Shown: positions 11,101 to 22,354 of the stretch, in pieces
Layout of the letters: every line of letters starts with the position of its first letter
Numbering within the stretch: the stretch's first letter is position 1
Assembly: GCA_022605955.1 (NCBI GenBank)
Contig: JAKCOZ010000226.1
Span: 248,001-312,000, forward strand
From: Rallus limicola
Taxonomy: Eukaryota; Chordata; Aves; Gruiformes; Rallidae
Direction of reading: 5' to 3'
Length of the DNA: 64,000 nt
Translations under genes and position numbers: made by a program
The notes under the pieces: generated by a model
Databases searched by the model: none
What the model was told of the DNA's origin: nothing
The model's input: only the letters and a program-made list of their open reading frames with translations

Positions 11101-11862
11101 GGGAGCTATTGCTGGACGTTTAGCATGTTTTGAACTGCAGTCTGCTAGGGCCGAGAAAAGCACCGTAGGAGGTTCCAGGCATGTTCCCTCTTTCCAGGCA
11201 AAGGAAAAGGCTGAGAGCCAAAGTGACAGGGTCTGCTCGTGTGTCCTGTTAGGAGGTTTCAGACAAGCTATGCCTTTCAGGCCTAGCTTCTTTACTTTGG
11301 GAGCTATTGCTGGACGTTTAGCATGTTTTGAACTGCAGTCTGCTAGGGCCGAGAAAAGCACCGTAGGAGGTTCCAGGCATGTTCCCTCTTTCCAGGCAAA
11401 GGAAAAGGCTGAGAGCCAAAGTGACAGGGTCTGTTCGTGTGTCCTGTTAGGAGGTTTCAGACAAGCTATGCCTTTCAGGCCTAGCTTCTTTACTTTGGGA
11501 GCTGTTGCTGGACGATTAGCATGTTTTGAACTGCAGTCTGCTAGGGCCGAGAAAAGCACCGTAGGAGGTTCCAGGCATGTTCCCTCTTTCCAGGCAAAGG
11601 AAAAGGCTGAGAGCCAAAGTGACAGGGTCTGCTCGTGTGTCCTGTTAGGAGGTTTCAGACAAGCTATGCCTTTCAGGCCTAGCTTCTTTACGTTGGGTGC
11701 TATTGCTGGACGTTAGCATGTTTTGAACTGCAGTCTGCTAGGGCCGAGAAAAGCACCGTAGGAGGTTCCAGGCATGTTCCCTCTTTCCAGGCAAAGGAAA
11801 AGGCTGAGAGCCAAAGTGACAGGGTCTGCTCGTGTGTCCTGTTAGGAGGTTTCAGACAAGCT
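8102..11862. repeat. Marker-headed module, copy 1 (19 monomers)
   Basis: The head unit (8102-8299) has six linked variants: m10 A>G, m55 T>C, m58 T>C, m126 G>A, m161 T>A and m170 G>A. Then come a unit with TGTTTGTG (m165 and m167 C>T), an A-type unit with m27 T>G and m120 T>A, several V-types, the landmark pair m120 T>A then m5 C>A (about 9686 and 9885), a unit with m146 G>A, one with m161 T>G (caggggctg), one with GAGCTGTTG and CGATTAGC (m37 and m48), and a terminal d-monomer at 11666. Compared with copy 2 at 18001 there is one extra V-type unit early and one missing A-type unit late. This copy also carries the indel cluster. Confidence 0.88.
8757..10066. repeat. Indel-dense patch inside module copy 1
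   Basis: Seven length changes fall in 1.3 kb: a 4-bp tandem duplication of GAAC near 8757, -1 C near 8822, -1 T near 9132, -1 G near 9201, -1 G near 9398, +1 C near 9804 and -1 G near 10065. The two -1 G changes are at the same unit position in adjacent monomers (TTCCAGCATG). Outside the recurrent d-monomer deletion, the other 62 kb contains only two more indels. The matching stretch of copy 2 (about 18600-20000) has none. Confidence 0.9.
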
Positions 11863-14800
11863 ATGCCTTTCAGGCCTAGCTTCTTTACTTTGGGAGCTAT
11901 TGCTGGACGTTTAGCATGTTTTGAACTGCAGTCTGCTAGGGCCGAGAAAAGCACCGTAGGAGGTTCCAGGCATGTTCCCTCTTTCCAGGCAAAGGAAAAG
12001 TCTGAGAGCCAAAGTGACAGGGTCTGCTCGTGTGTCCTGTTAGGAGGTTTCAGACAAGCTATGCCTTTCAGGCCTAGCTTCTTTACTTTGGGAGCTATTG
12101 CTGGACGTTTAGCATGTTTTGAACTGCAGTCTGCTAGGGCCGAGAAAAGCACCGTAGGAGGTTCCAGGCATGTTCCCTCTTTCCAGGCAAAGGAAAAGGC
12201 TGAGAGCCAAAGTGACAGGGTCTGCTCGTGTGTCCTGTTAGGAGGTTTCAGACAAGCTATGCCTTTCAGGCCTAGCTTCTTTACTTTGGGAGTTATTGCT
12301 GGACGTTTAGCATGTTTTGAACTGCAGTCTGCTAGGGCCGAGAAAAGCACCGTAGGAGGTTCCAGGCATGTTCCCTCTTTCCAGGCAAAGGAAAAGGCTG
12401 AGAGCCAAAGTGACAGGGTCTGCTCGTGTGTCCTGTTAGGAGGTTTCAGACAAGCTATGCCTTTCAGGCCTAGCTTCTTTACTTTGGGAGCTATTGCTGG
12501 ACGTTTAGCATGTTTTGAACTGCAGTCTGCTAGGGCCGAGAAAAGCACCGTAGGAGGTTCCAGGCATGTTCCCTCTTTCCAGGCAAAGGAAAAGGCTGAG
12601 AGCCAAAGTGACAGGGTCTGCTCGTGTGTCCTGTTAGGAGGTTTCAGACAAGCTATGCCTTTCAGGCCTAGCTTCTTTACTTTGGGAGTTATTGCTGGAC
12701 GTTTAGCATGTTTTGAACTGCAGTCTGCTAGGGCCGAGAAAAGCACCGTAGGAGGTTCCAGGCATGTTCCCTCTTTCCAGGCAAAGGAAAAGGCTGAGAG
12801 CCAAAGTGACAGGGTCTGCTCGTGTGTCCTGTTAGGAGGTTTCAGACAAGCTATGCCTTTCAGGCCTAGCTTCTTTACTTTGGGAGTTATTGCTGGACGT
12901 TTAGCATGTTTTGAACTGCAGTCTGCTAGGGCCGAGAAAAGCACCGTAGGAGGTTCCAGGCATGTTCCCTCTTTCCAGGCAAAGGAAAAGGCTGAGAGCC
13001 AAATTGACAGGGTCTGCTCGTGTGTCCTGTTAGGAGGTTTCAGACAAGCTATGCCTTTCAGGCCTAGCTTCTTTACTTTGGGAGCTATTGCTGGACGTTT
13101 AGCATGTTTTGAACTGCAGTCTGCTAGGGCCGAGAAAAGCACCGTAGGAGGTTCCAGGCATGTTCCCTCTTTCCAGGCAAAGGAAAAGGCTGAGAGCCAA
13201 AGTGACAGGGTCTGTTCGTGTGTCCTGTTAGGAGGTTTCAGACAAGCTATGCCTTTCAGGCCTAGCTTCTTTACTTTGGGAGCTATTGCTGGACGTTTAG
13301 CATGTTTTGAACTGCAGTCTGCTAGGGCCGAGAAAAGCACCGTAGGAGGTTCCAGGCATGTTCCCTCTTTCCAGGCAAAGGAAAAGGCTGAGAGCCAAAG
13401 TGACAGGGTCTGCTCGTGTGTCCTGTTAGGAGGTTTCAGACAAGCTATGCCTTTCAGGCCTAGCTTCTTTACTTTGGGAGCTATTGCTGGACGTTTAGCA
13501 TGTTTTGAACTGCAGTCTGCTAGGGCCGAGAAAAGCACCGTAGGAGGTTCCAGGCATGTTCCCTCTTTCCAGGCAAAGGAAAAGGCTGAGAGCCAAAGTG
13601 ACAGGGTCTGCTCGTGTGTCCTGTTAGGAGGTTTCAGACAAGCTATGCCTTTCAGGCCTAGCTTCTTTACTTTGGGAGTTATTGCTGGACGTTTAGCATG
13701 TTTTGAACTCCAGTCTGCTAGGGCTGAGAAAAGCACCGTAGGAGGTTCCAGGCATGTTCCCTCTTTCCAGGCAAAGGAAAAGGCTGAGAGCCAAAGTGAC
13801 AGGGTCTGCTCGTGTGTCCTGTTAGGAGGTTTCAGACAAGCTATGCCTTTCAGGCCTAGCTTCTTTACTTTGGGAGCTATTGCTGGACGTTTAGCATGTT
13901 TTGAACTGCAGTCTGCTAGGGCCGAGAAAAGCACCGTAGGAGGTTCCAGGCATGTTCCCTCTTTCCAGGCAAAGGAAAAGGCTGAGAGCCAAAGTGACAG
14001 GGTCTGCTCGTGTGTCCTGTTAGGAGGTTTCAGACAAGCTATGCCTTTCAGGCCTAGCTTCTTTACTTTGGGAGCTATTGCTGGACGTTTAGCATGTTTT
14101 GAACTGCAGTCTGCTAGGGCCGAGAAAAGCACCGTAGGAGGTTCCAGGCATGTTCCCTCTTTCCAGGCAAAGGAAAAGGCTGAGAGCCAAAGTGACAGGG
14201 TCTGCTCGTGTGTCCTGTTAGGAGGTTTCAGACAAGCTATGCCTTTCAGGCCTAGCTTCTTTACTTTGGGAGTTATTGCTGGACGTTTAGCATGTTTTGA
14301 ACTGCAGTCTGCTAGGGCCGAGAAAAGCACCGTAGGAGGTTCCAGGCATGTTCCCTCTTTCCAGGCAAAGGAAAAGGCTGAGAGCCAAAGTGACAGGGTC
14401 TGCTCGTGTGTCCTGTTAGGAGGTTTCAGACAAGCTATGCCTTTCAGGCCTAGCTTCTTTACTTTGGGAGTTATTGCTGGACGTTTAGCATGTTTTGAAC
14501 TGCAGTCTGCTAGGGCCAAGAAAAGCACCGTAGGAGGTTCCAGGCATGTTCCCTCTTTCCAGGCAAAGGAAAAGGCTGAGAGCCAAAGTGACAGGGTCTG
14601 CTCGTGTGTCCTGTTAGGAGGTTTCAGACAAGCTATGCCTTTCAGGCCTAGCTTCTTTACTTTGGGAGTTATTGCTGGACGTTTAGCATGTTTTGAACTG
14701 CAGTCTGCTAGGGCCGAGAAAAGCACCGTAGGAGGTTCCAGGCATGTTCCCTCTTTCCAGGCAAAGGAAAAGGCTGAGAGCCAAAGTGACAGGGTCTGCT

Positions 14801-17800
14801 CGTGTGTCCTGTTAGGAGGTTTCAGACAAGCTATGCCTTTCAGGCCTAGCTTCTTTACTTTGGGAGCTATTGCTGGACGTTTAGCATGTTTTGAACTGCA
14901 GTCTGCTAGGGCCGAGAAAAGCACCGTAGGAGGTTCCAGGCATGTTCCCTCTTTCCAGGCAAAGGAAAAGGCTGAGAGCCAAAGTGACAGGGTCTGTTCG
15001 TGTGTCCTGTTAGGAGGTTTCAGACAAGCTATGCCTTTCAGGCCTAGCTTCTTTACTTTGGGAGTTATTGCTGGACGTTTAGCATGTTTTGAACTGCAGT
15101 CTGCTAGGGCCGAGAAAAGCACCGTAGGAGGTTCCAGGCATGTTCCCTCTTTCCAGGCAAAGGAAAAGGCTGAGAGCCAAAGTGACAGGGTCTGCTCGTG
15201 TGTCCTGTTAGGAGGTTTCAGACAAGCTATGCCTTTCAGGCCTAGCTTCTTTACTTTGGGAGCTATTGCTGGACGTTTAGCATGTTTTGAACTGCAGTCT
15301 GCTAGGGCCGAGAAAAGCACCGTAGGAGGTTCCAGGCATGTTCCCTCTTTCCAGGCAAAGGAAAAGGCTGAGAGCCAAAGTGACAGGGTCTGCTCGTGTG
15401 TCCTGTTAGGAGGTTTCAGACAAGCTATGCCTTTCAGGCCTAGCTTCTTTACTTTGGGAGTTATTGCTGGACGTTTAGCATGTTTTGAACTGCAGTCTGC
15501 TAGGGCCGAGAAAAGCACCGTAGGAGGTTCCAGGCATGTTCCCTCTTTCCAGGCAAAGGAAAAGGCTGAGAGCCAAAGTGACAGGGTCTGCTCGTGTGTC
15601 CTGTTAGGAGGTTTCAGACAAGCTATGCCTTTCAGGCCTAGCTTCTTTACTTTGGGAGTTATTGCTGGACGTTTAGCATGTTTTGAACTGCAGTCTGCTA
15701 GGGCCGAGAAAAGCACCGTAGGAGGTTCCAGGCATGTTCCCTCTTTCCAGGCAAAGGAAAAGGCTGAGAGCCAAAGTGACAGGGTCTGCTCGTGTGTCCT
15801 GTTAGGAGGTTTCAGACAAGCTATGCCTTTCAGGCCTAGCTTCTTTACTTTGGGAGTTATTGCTGGACGTTTAGCATGTTTTGAACTGCAGTCTGCTAGG
15901 GCCGAGAAAAGCACCGTAGGAGGTTCCAGGCATGTTCCCTCTTTCCAGGCAAAGGAAAAGGCTGAGAGCCAAAGTGACAGGGTCTGCTCGTGTGTCCTGT
16001 TAGGAGGTTTCAGACAAGCTATGCCTTTCAGGCCTAGCTTCTTTACTTTGGGAGCTATTGCTGGACGTTTAGCATGTTTTGAACTGCAGTCTGCTAGGGC
16101 CGAGAAAAGCACCGTAGGAGGTTCCAGGCATGTTCCCTCTTTCCAGGCAAAGGAAAAGGCTGAGAGCCAAAGTGACAGGGTCTGCTCGTGTGTCCTGTTA
16201 GGAGTTTTCAGACAAGCTATGCCTTTCAGGCCTAGCTTCTTTACTTTGGGAGCTATTGCTGGACGTTTAGCATGTTTTGAACTGCAGTCTGCTAGGGCCG
16301 AGAAAAGCACCGTAGGAGGTTCCAGGCATGTTCCCTCTTTCCAGGCAAAGGAAAAGGCTGAGAGCCAAAGTGACAGGGTCTGCTCGTGTGTCCTGTTAGG
16401 AGGTTTCAGACAAGCTATGCCTTTCAGGCCTAGCTTCTTTACTTTGGGAGCTATTGCTGGACGTTTAGCATGTTTTGAACTGCAGTCTGCTAGGGCCGAG
16501 AAAAGCACCGTAGGAGGTTCCAGGCATGTTCCCTCTTTCCAGGCAAAGGAAAAGGCTGAGAGCCAAAGTGACAGGGTCTGCTCGTGTGTCCTGTTAGGAG
16601 GTTTCAGACAAGCTATGCCTTTCAGGCCTAGCTTCTTTACTTTGGGAGTTATTGCTGGACGTTTAGCATGTTTTGAACTGCAGTCTGCTAGGGCCGAGAA
16701 AAGCACCGTAGGAGGTTCCAGGCATGTTCCCTCTTTCCAGGCAAAGGAAAAGGCTGAGAGCCAAAGTGACAGGGTCTGCTCGTGTGTCCTGTTAGGAGGT
16801 TTCAGACAAGCTATGCCTTTCAGGCCTAGCTTCTTTACTTTGGGAGCTATTGCTGGACGTTTAGCATGTTTTGAACTGCAGTCTGCTAGGGCCGAGAAAA
16901 GCACCGTAGGAGGTTCCAGGCATGTTCCCTCTTTCCAGGCAAAGGAAAAGGCTGAGAGCCAAAGTGACAGGGTCTGCTCGTGTGTCCTGTTAGGAGGTTT
17001 CAGACAAGCTATGCCTTTCAGGCCTAGCTTCTTTACTTTGGGAGTTATTGCTGGACGTTTAGCATGTTTTGAACTGCAGTCTGCTAGGGCCGAGAAAAGC
17101 ACCGTAGGAGGTTCCAGGCATGTTCCCTCTTTCCAGGCAAAGGAAAAGGCTGAGAGCCAAAGTGACAGGGTCTGCTCGTGTGTCCTGTTAGGAGGTTTCA
17201 GACAAGCTATGCCTTTCAGGCCTAGCTTCTTTACTTTGGGAGTTATTGCTGGACGTTTAGCATGTTTTGAACTGCAGTCTGCTAGGGCCGAGAAAAGCAC
17301 CGTAGGAGGTTCCAGGCATGTTCCCTCTTTCCAGGCAAAGGAAAAGGCTGAGAGCCAAAGTGACAGGGTCTGCTCGTGTGTCCTGTTAGGAGGTTTCAGA
17401 CAAGCTATGCCTTTCAGGCCTAGCTTCTTTACTTTGGGAGCTATTGCTGGACGTTTAGCATGTTTTGAACTGCAGTCTGCTAGGGCCGAGAAAAGCACCG
17501 TAGGAGGTTCCAGGCATGTTCCCTCTTTCCAGGCAAAGGAAAAGGCTGAGAGCCAAAGTGACAGGGTCTGCTCGTGTGTCCTGTTAGGAGGTTTCAGACA
17601 AGCTATGCCTTTCAGGCCTAGCTTCTTTACTTTGGGAGCTATTGCTGGACGTTTAGCATGTTTTGAACTGCAGTCTGCTAGGGCCGAGAAAAGCACCGTA
17701 GGAGGTTCCAGGCATGTTCCCTCTTTCCAGGCAAAGGAAAAGGCTGAGAGCCAAAGTGACAGGGTCTGCTCGTGTGTCCTGTTAGGAGGTTTCAGACAAG

Positions 17801-18000
17801 CTATGCCTTTCAGGCCTAGCTTCTTTACTTTGGGAGTTATTGCTGGACGTTTAGCATGTTTTGAACTGCAGTCTGCTAGGGCCGAGAAAAGCACCGTAGG
17901 AGGTTCCAGGCATGTTCCCTCTTTCCAGGCAAAGGAAAAGGCTGAGAGCCAAAGTGACAGGGTCTGCTCGTGTGTCCTGTTAGGAGGTTTCAGACAAGCT
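11863..18000. repeat. Mixed block of 31 monomers between module copies
   Basis: All units are 198 bp and there are no indels. The m152 G>T unit (12853), m165 C>T unit (13051) and m82 G>A unit (14437) keep the order seen in the 6-unit HOR, but four extra A/V units separate them, including one at 13645 with GAACTCCAG (PstI site lost at 13710) and GGCTGAG. A m185 G>T unit lies at 16021. The last seven units before 18001 (V-A-V-V-A-A-V from 16615) match 32451-33836, so the duplication with copy 3 starts upstream of the marker unit. Confidence 0.85.
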
Positions 18001-21000
18001 ATGCCTTTCGGGCCTAGCTTCTTTACTTTGGGAGTTATTGCTGGACGTTTAGCACGTCTTGAACTGCAGTCTGCTAGGGCCGAGAAAAGCACCGTAGGAG
18101 GTTCCAGGCATGTTCCCTCTTTCCAAGCAAAGGAAAAGGCTGAGAGCCAAAGTGACAGGGACTGCTCGTATGTCCTGTTAGGAGGTTTCAGACAAGCTAT
18201 GCCTTTCAGGCCTAGCTTCTTTACTTTGGGAGTTATTGCTGGACGTTTAGCATGTTTTGAACTGCAGTCTGCTAGGGCCGAGAAAAGCACCGTAGGAGGT
18301 TCCAGGCATGTTCCCTCTTTCCAGGCAAAGGAAAAGGCTGAGAGCCAAAGTGACAGGGTCTGTTTGTGTGTCCTGTTAGGAGGTTTCAGACAAGCTATGC
18401 CTTTCAGGCCTAGCTTCTTTACGTTGGGAGCTATTGCTGGACGTTTAGCATGTTTTGAACTGCAGTCTGCTAGGGCCGAGAAAAGCACCGTAGGAGGTTC
18501 CAGGCATGTTCCCTCATTCCAGGCAAAGGAAAAGGCTGAGAGCCAAAGTGACAGGGTCTGCTCGTGTGTCCTGTTAGGAGGTTTCAGACAAGCTATGCCT
18601 TTCAGGCCTAGCTTCTTTACTTTGGGAGTTATTGCTGGACGTTTAGCATGTTTTGAACTGCAGTCTGCTAGGGCCGAGAAAAGCACCGTAGGAGGTTCCA
18701 GGCATGTTCCCTCTTTCCAGGCAAAGGAAAAGGCTGAGAGCCAAAGTGACAGGGTCTGCTCGTGTGTCCTGTTAGGAGGTTTCAGACAAGCTATGCCTTT
18801 CAGGCCTAGCTTCTTTACTTTGGGAGTTATTGCTGGACGTTTAGCATGTTTTGAACTGCAGTCTGCTAGGGCCGAGAAAAGCACCGTAGGAGGTTCCAGG
18901 CATGTTCCCTCTTTCCAGGCAAAGGAAAAGGCTGAGAGCCAAAGTGACAGGGTCTGCTCGTGTGTCCTGTTAGGAGGTTTCAGACAAGCTATGCCTTTCA
19001 GGCCTAGCTTCTTTACTTTGGGAGTTATTGCTGGACGTTTAGCATGTTTTGAACTGCAGTCTGCTAGGGCCGAGAAAAGCACCGTAGGAGGTTCCAGGCA
19101 TGTTCCCTCTTTCCAGGCAAAGGAAAAGGCTGAGAGCCAAAGTGACAGGGTCTGCTCGTGTGTCCTGTTAGGAGGTTTCAGACAAGCTATGCCTTTCAGG
19201 CCTAGCTTCTTTACTTTGGGAGTTATTGCTGGACGTTTAGCATGTTTTGAACTGCAGTCTGCTAGGGCCGAGAAAAGCACCGTAGGAGGTTCCAGGCATG
19301 TTCCCTCTTTCCAGGCAAAGGAAAAGGCTGAGAGCCAAAGTGACAGGGTCTGTTCGTGTGTCCTGTTAGGAGGTTTCAGACAAGCTATGCCTTTCAGGCC
19401 TAGCTTCTTTACGTTGGGAGCTATTGCTGGACGTTTAGCATGTTTTGAACTGCAGTCTGCTAGGGCCGAGAAAAGCACCGTAGGAGGTTCCAGGCATGTT
19501 CCCTCATTCCAGGCAAAGGAAAAGGCTGAGAGCCAAAGTGACAGGGTCTGCTCGTGTGTCCTGTTAGGAGGTTTCAGACAAGCTATGCATTTCAGGCCTA
19601 GCTTCTTTACTTTGGGAGTTATTGCTGGACGTTTAGCATGTTTTGAACTGCAGTCTGCTAGGGCCGAGAAAAGCACCGTAGGAGGTTCCAGGCATGTTCC
19701 CTCTTTCCAGGCAAAGGAAAAGGCTGAGAGCCAAAGTGACAGGGTCTGCTCGTGTGTCCTGTTAGGAGGTTTCAGACAAGCTATGCCTTTCAGGCCTAGC
19801 TTCTTTACTTTGGGAGTTATTGCTGGACGTTTAGCATGTTTTGAACTGCAGTCTGCTAGGGCCGAGAAAAGCACCGTAGGAGGTTCCAGGCATGTTCCCT
19901 CTTTCCAGGCAAAGGAAAAGGCTGAGAACCAAAGTGACAGGGTCTGCTCGTGTGTCCTGTTAGGAGGTTTCAGACAAGCTATGCCTTTCAGGCCTAGCTT
20001 CTTTACGTTGGGAGTTATTGCTGGACGTTTAGCATGTTTTGAACTGCAGTCTGCTAGGGCCGAGAAAAGCACCGTAGGAGGTTCCAGGCATGTTCCCTCT
20101 TTCCAGGCAAAGGAAAAGGCTGAGAGCCAAAGTGACAGGGTCTGCTCGTGTGTCCTGTTAGGAGGTTTCAGACAAGCTATGCCTTTCAGGCCTAGCTTCT
20201 TTACTTTGGGAGTTATTGCTGGACGTTTAGCATGTTTTGAACTGCAGTCTGCTAGGGCCGAGAAAAGCACCGTAGGAGGTTCCAGGCATGTTCCCTCTTT
20301 CCAGGCAAAGGAAAAGGCTGAGAGCCAAAGTGACAGGGTCTGCTCGTGTGTCCTGTTAGGAGGTTTCAGACAAGCTATGCCTTTCAGGCCTAGCTTCTTT
20401 ACTTTGGGAGCTATTGCTGGACGTTTAGCATGTTTTGAACTGCAGTCTGCTAGGGCCGAGAAAAGCACCGTAGGAGGTTCCAGGCATGTTCCCTCTTTCC
20501 AGGCAAAGGAAAAGGCTGAGAGCCAAAGTGACAGGGTCTGTTCGTGTGTCCTGTTAGGAGGTTTCAGACAAGCTATGCCTTTCAGGCCTAGCTTCTTTAC
20601 TTTGGGAGCTATTGCTGGATGTTTAGCATGTTTTGAACTGCAGTCTGCTAGGGCCGAGAAAAGCACCGTAGGAGGTTCCAGGCATGTTCCCTCTTTCCAG
20701 GCAAAGGAAAAGGCTGAGAGCCAAAGTGACAGGGGCTGCTCGTGTGTCCTGTTAGGAGGTTTCAGACAAGCTATGCCTTTCAGGCCTAGCTTCTTTACTT
20801 TGGGAGCTATTGCTGGACGTTTAGCATGTTTTGAACTGCAGTCTGCTAGGGCCGAGAAAAGCACCGTAGGAGGTTCCAGGCATGTTCCCTCTTTCCAGGC
20901 AAAGGAAAAGGCTGAGAGCCAAAGTGACAGGGTCTGCTCGTGTGTCCTGTTAGGAGGTTTCAGACAAGCTATGCCTTTCAGGCCTAGCTTCTTTACTTTG

Positions 21001-21761
21001 GGAGCTATTGCTGGACGTTTAGCATGTTTTGAACTGCAGTCTGCTAGGGCCGAGAAAAGCACCGTAGGAGGTTCCAGGCATGTTCCCTCTTTCCAGGCAA
21101 AGGAAAAGGCTGAGAGCCAAAGTGACAGGGTCTGCTCGTGTGTCCTGTTAGGAGGTTTCAGACAAGCTATGCCTTTCAGGCCTAGCTTCTTTACTTTGGG
21201 AGCTATTGCTGGACGTTTAGCATGTTTTGAACTGCAGTCTGCTAGGGCCGAGAAAAGCACCGTAGGAGGTTCCAGGCATGTTCCCTCTTTCCAGGCAAAG
21301 GAAAAGGCTGAGAGCCAAAGTGACAGGGTCTGTTCGTGTGTCCTATTAGGAGGTTTCAGACAAGCTATGCCTTTCAGGCCTAGCTTCTTTACTTTGGGAG
21401 CTGTTGCTGGACGATTAGCATGTTTTGAACTGCAGTCTGCTAGGGCCGAGAAAAGCACCGTAGGAGGTTCCAGGCATGTTCCCTCTTTCCAGGCAAAGGA
21501 AAAGGCTGAGAGCCAAAGTGACAGGGTCTGCTCGTGTGTCCTGTTAGGAGGTTTCAGACAAGCTATGCCTTTCAGGCCTAGCTTCTTTACGTTGGGTGCT
21601 ATTGCTGGACGTTAGCATGTTTTGAACTGCAGTCTGCTAGGGCCGAGAAAAGCACCGTAGGAGGTTCCAGGCATGTTCCCTCTTTCCAGGCAAAGGAAAA
21701 GGCTGAGAGCCAAAGTGACAGGGTCTGCTCGTGTGTCCTGTTAGGAGGTTTCAGACAAGCT
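18001..21761. repeat. Marker-headed module, copy 2 (19 monomers)
   Basis: The six-variant head unit recurs 9,899 bp after copy 1, which is 50 units less the net 1-bp indel change. The downstream order is repeated: the TGTTTGTG unit (18200), the m27/m120 unit (18398), V-types, the m120-m5 landmark pair (19387 and 19585), the m146 unit (19784), an m165 unit, an m161 T>G unit that also has m46 C>T (CTGGATGTT near 20619), plain A-types, the m37/m48 unit (21368) and a d-monomer with GGGTGC (21566). This copy has no indels except the d-monomer deletion. Confidence 0.88.
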
Positions 21762-22354
21762 ATGCCTTTCAGGCCTAGCTTCTTTACTTTGGGAGCTATT
21801 GCTGGACGTTTAGCATGTTTTGAACTGCAGTCTGCTAGGGCCGAGAAAAGCACCGTAGGAGGTTCCAGGCATGTTCCCTCTTTCCAGGCAAAGGAAAAGG
21901 CTGAGAGCCAAAGTGACAGGGTCTGCTCGTGTGTCCTGTTAGGAGGTTTCAGACAAGCTATGCCTTTCAGGCCTAGCTTCTTTACTTTGGGAGCTATTGC
22001 TGGACGTTTAGCATGTTTTGAACTGCAGTCTGCTAGGGCCAAGAAAAGCACCGTAGGAGGTTCCAGGCATGTTCCCTCTTTCCAGGCAAAGGAAAAGGCT
22101 GAGAGCCAAAGTGACAGGGTCTGCTCGTGTGTCCTGTTAGGAGGTTTCAGACAAGCTATGCCTTTCAGGCCTAGCTTCTTTACGTTGGGAGCTATTGCTG
22201 GACGTTAGCATGTTTTGAACTGCAGTCTGCTAGGGCCGAGAAAAGCACCGTAGGAGGTTCCAGGCATGTTCCCTCTTTCCAGGCAAAGGAAAAGGCTGAG
22301 AGCCAAAGTGACAGGGTCTGCTCGTGTGTCCTGTTAGGAGGTTTCAGACAAGCT
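21762..22354. repeat. Short trimer: A, A with m82 G>A, d-monomer
   Basis: Three units follow the module: a consensus A-type, an A-type with GGCCAAG (about 22040) and a d-monomer (TACGTTGGGAGC then GGACGTTAGC at 22201). The same tail with one extra A-type occurs at 29086-29876. Related A/m82/d tails also occur at 38785, 41355, 58378 and 63128. Confidence 0.87.

Noticed and set aside
11700..21458. Equally long minus-strand reading frames (repeats with TVLFSALADCSSKHAK)
   Set aside because: Same arithmetic artefact on the opposite strand of the same DNA. Two overlapping giant genes of identical extent are not credible.
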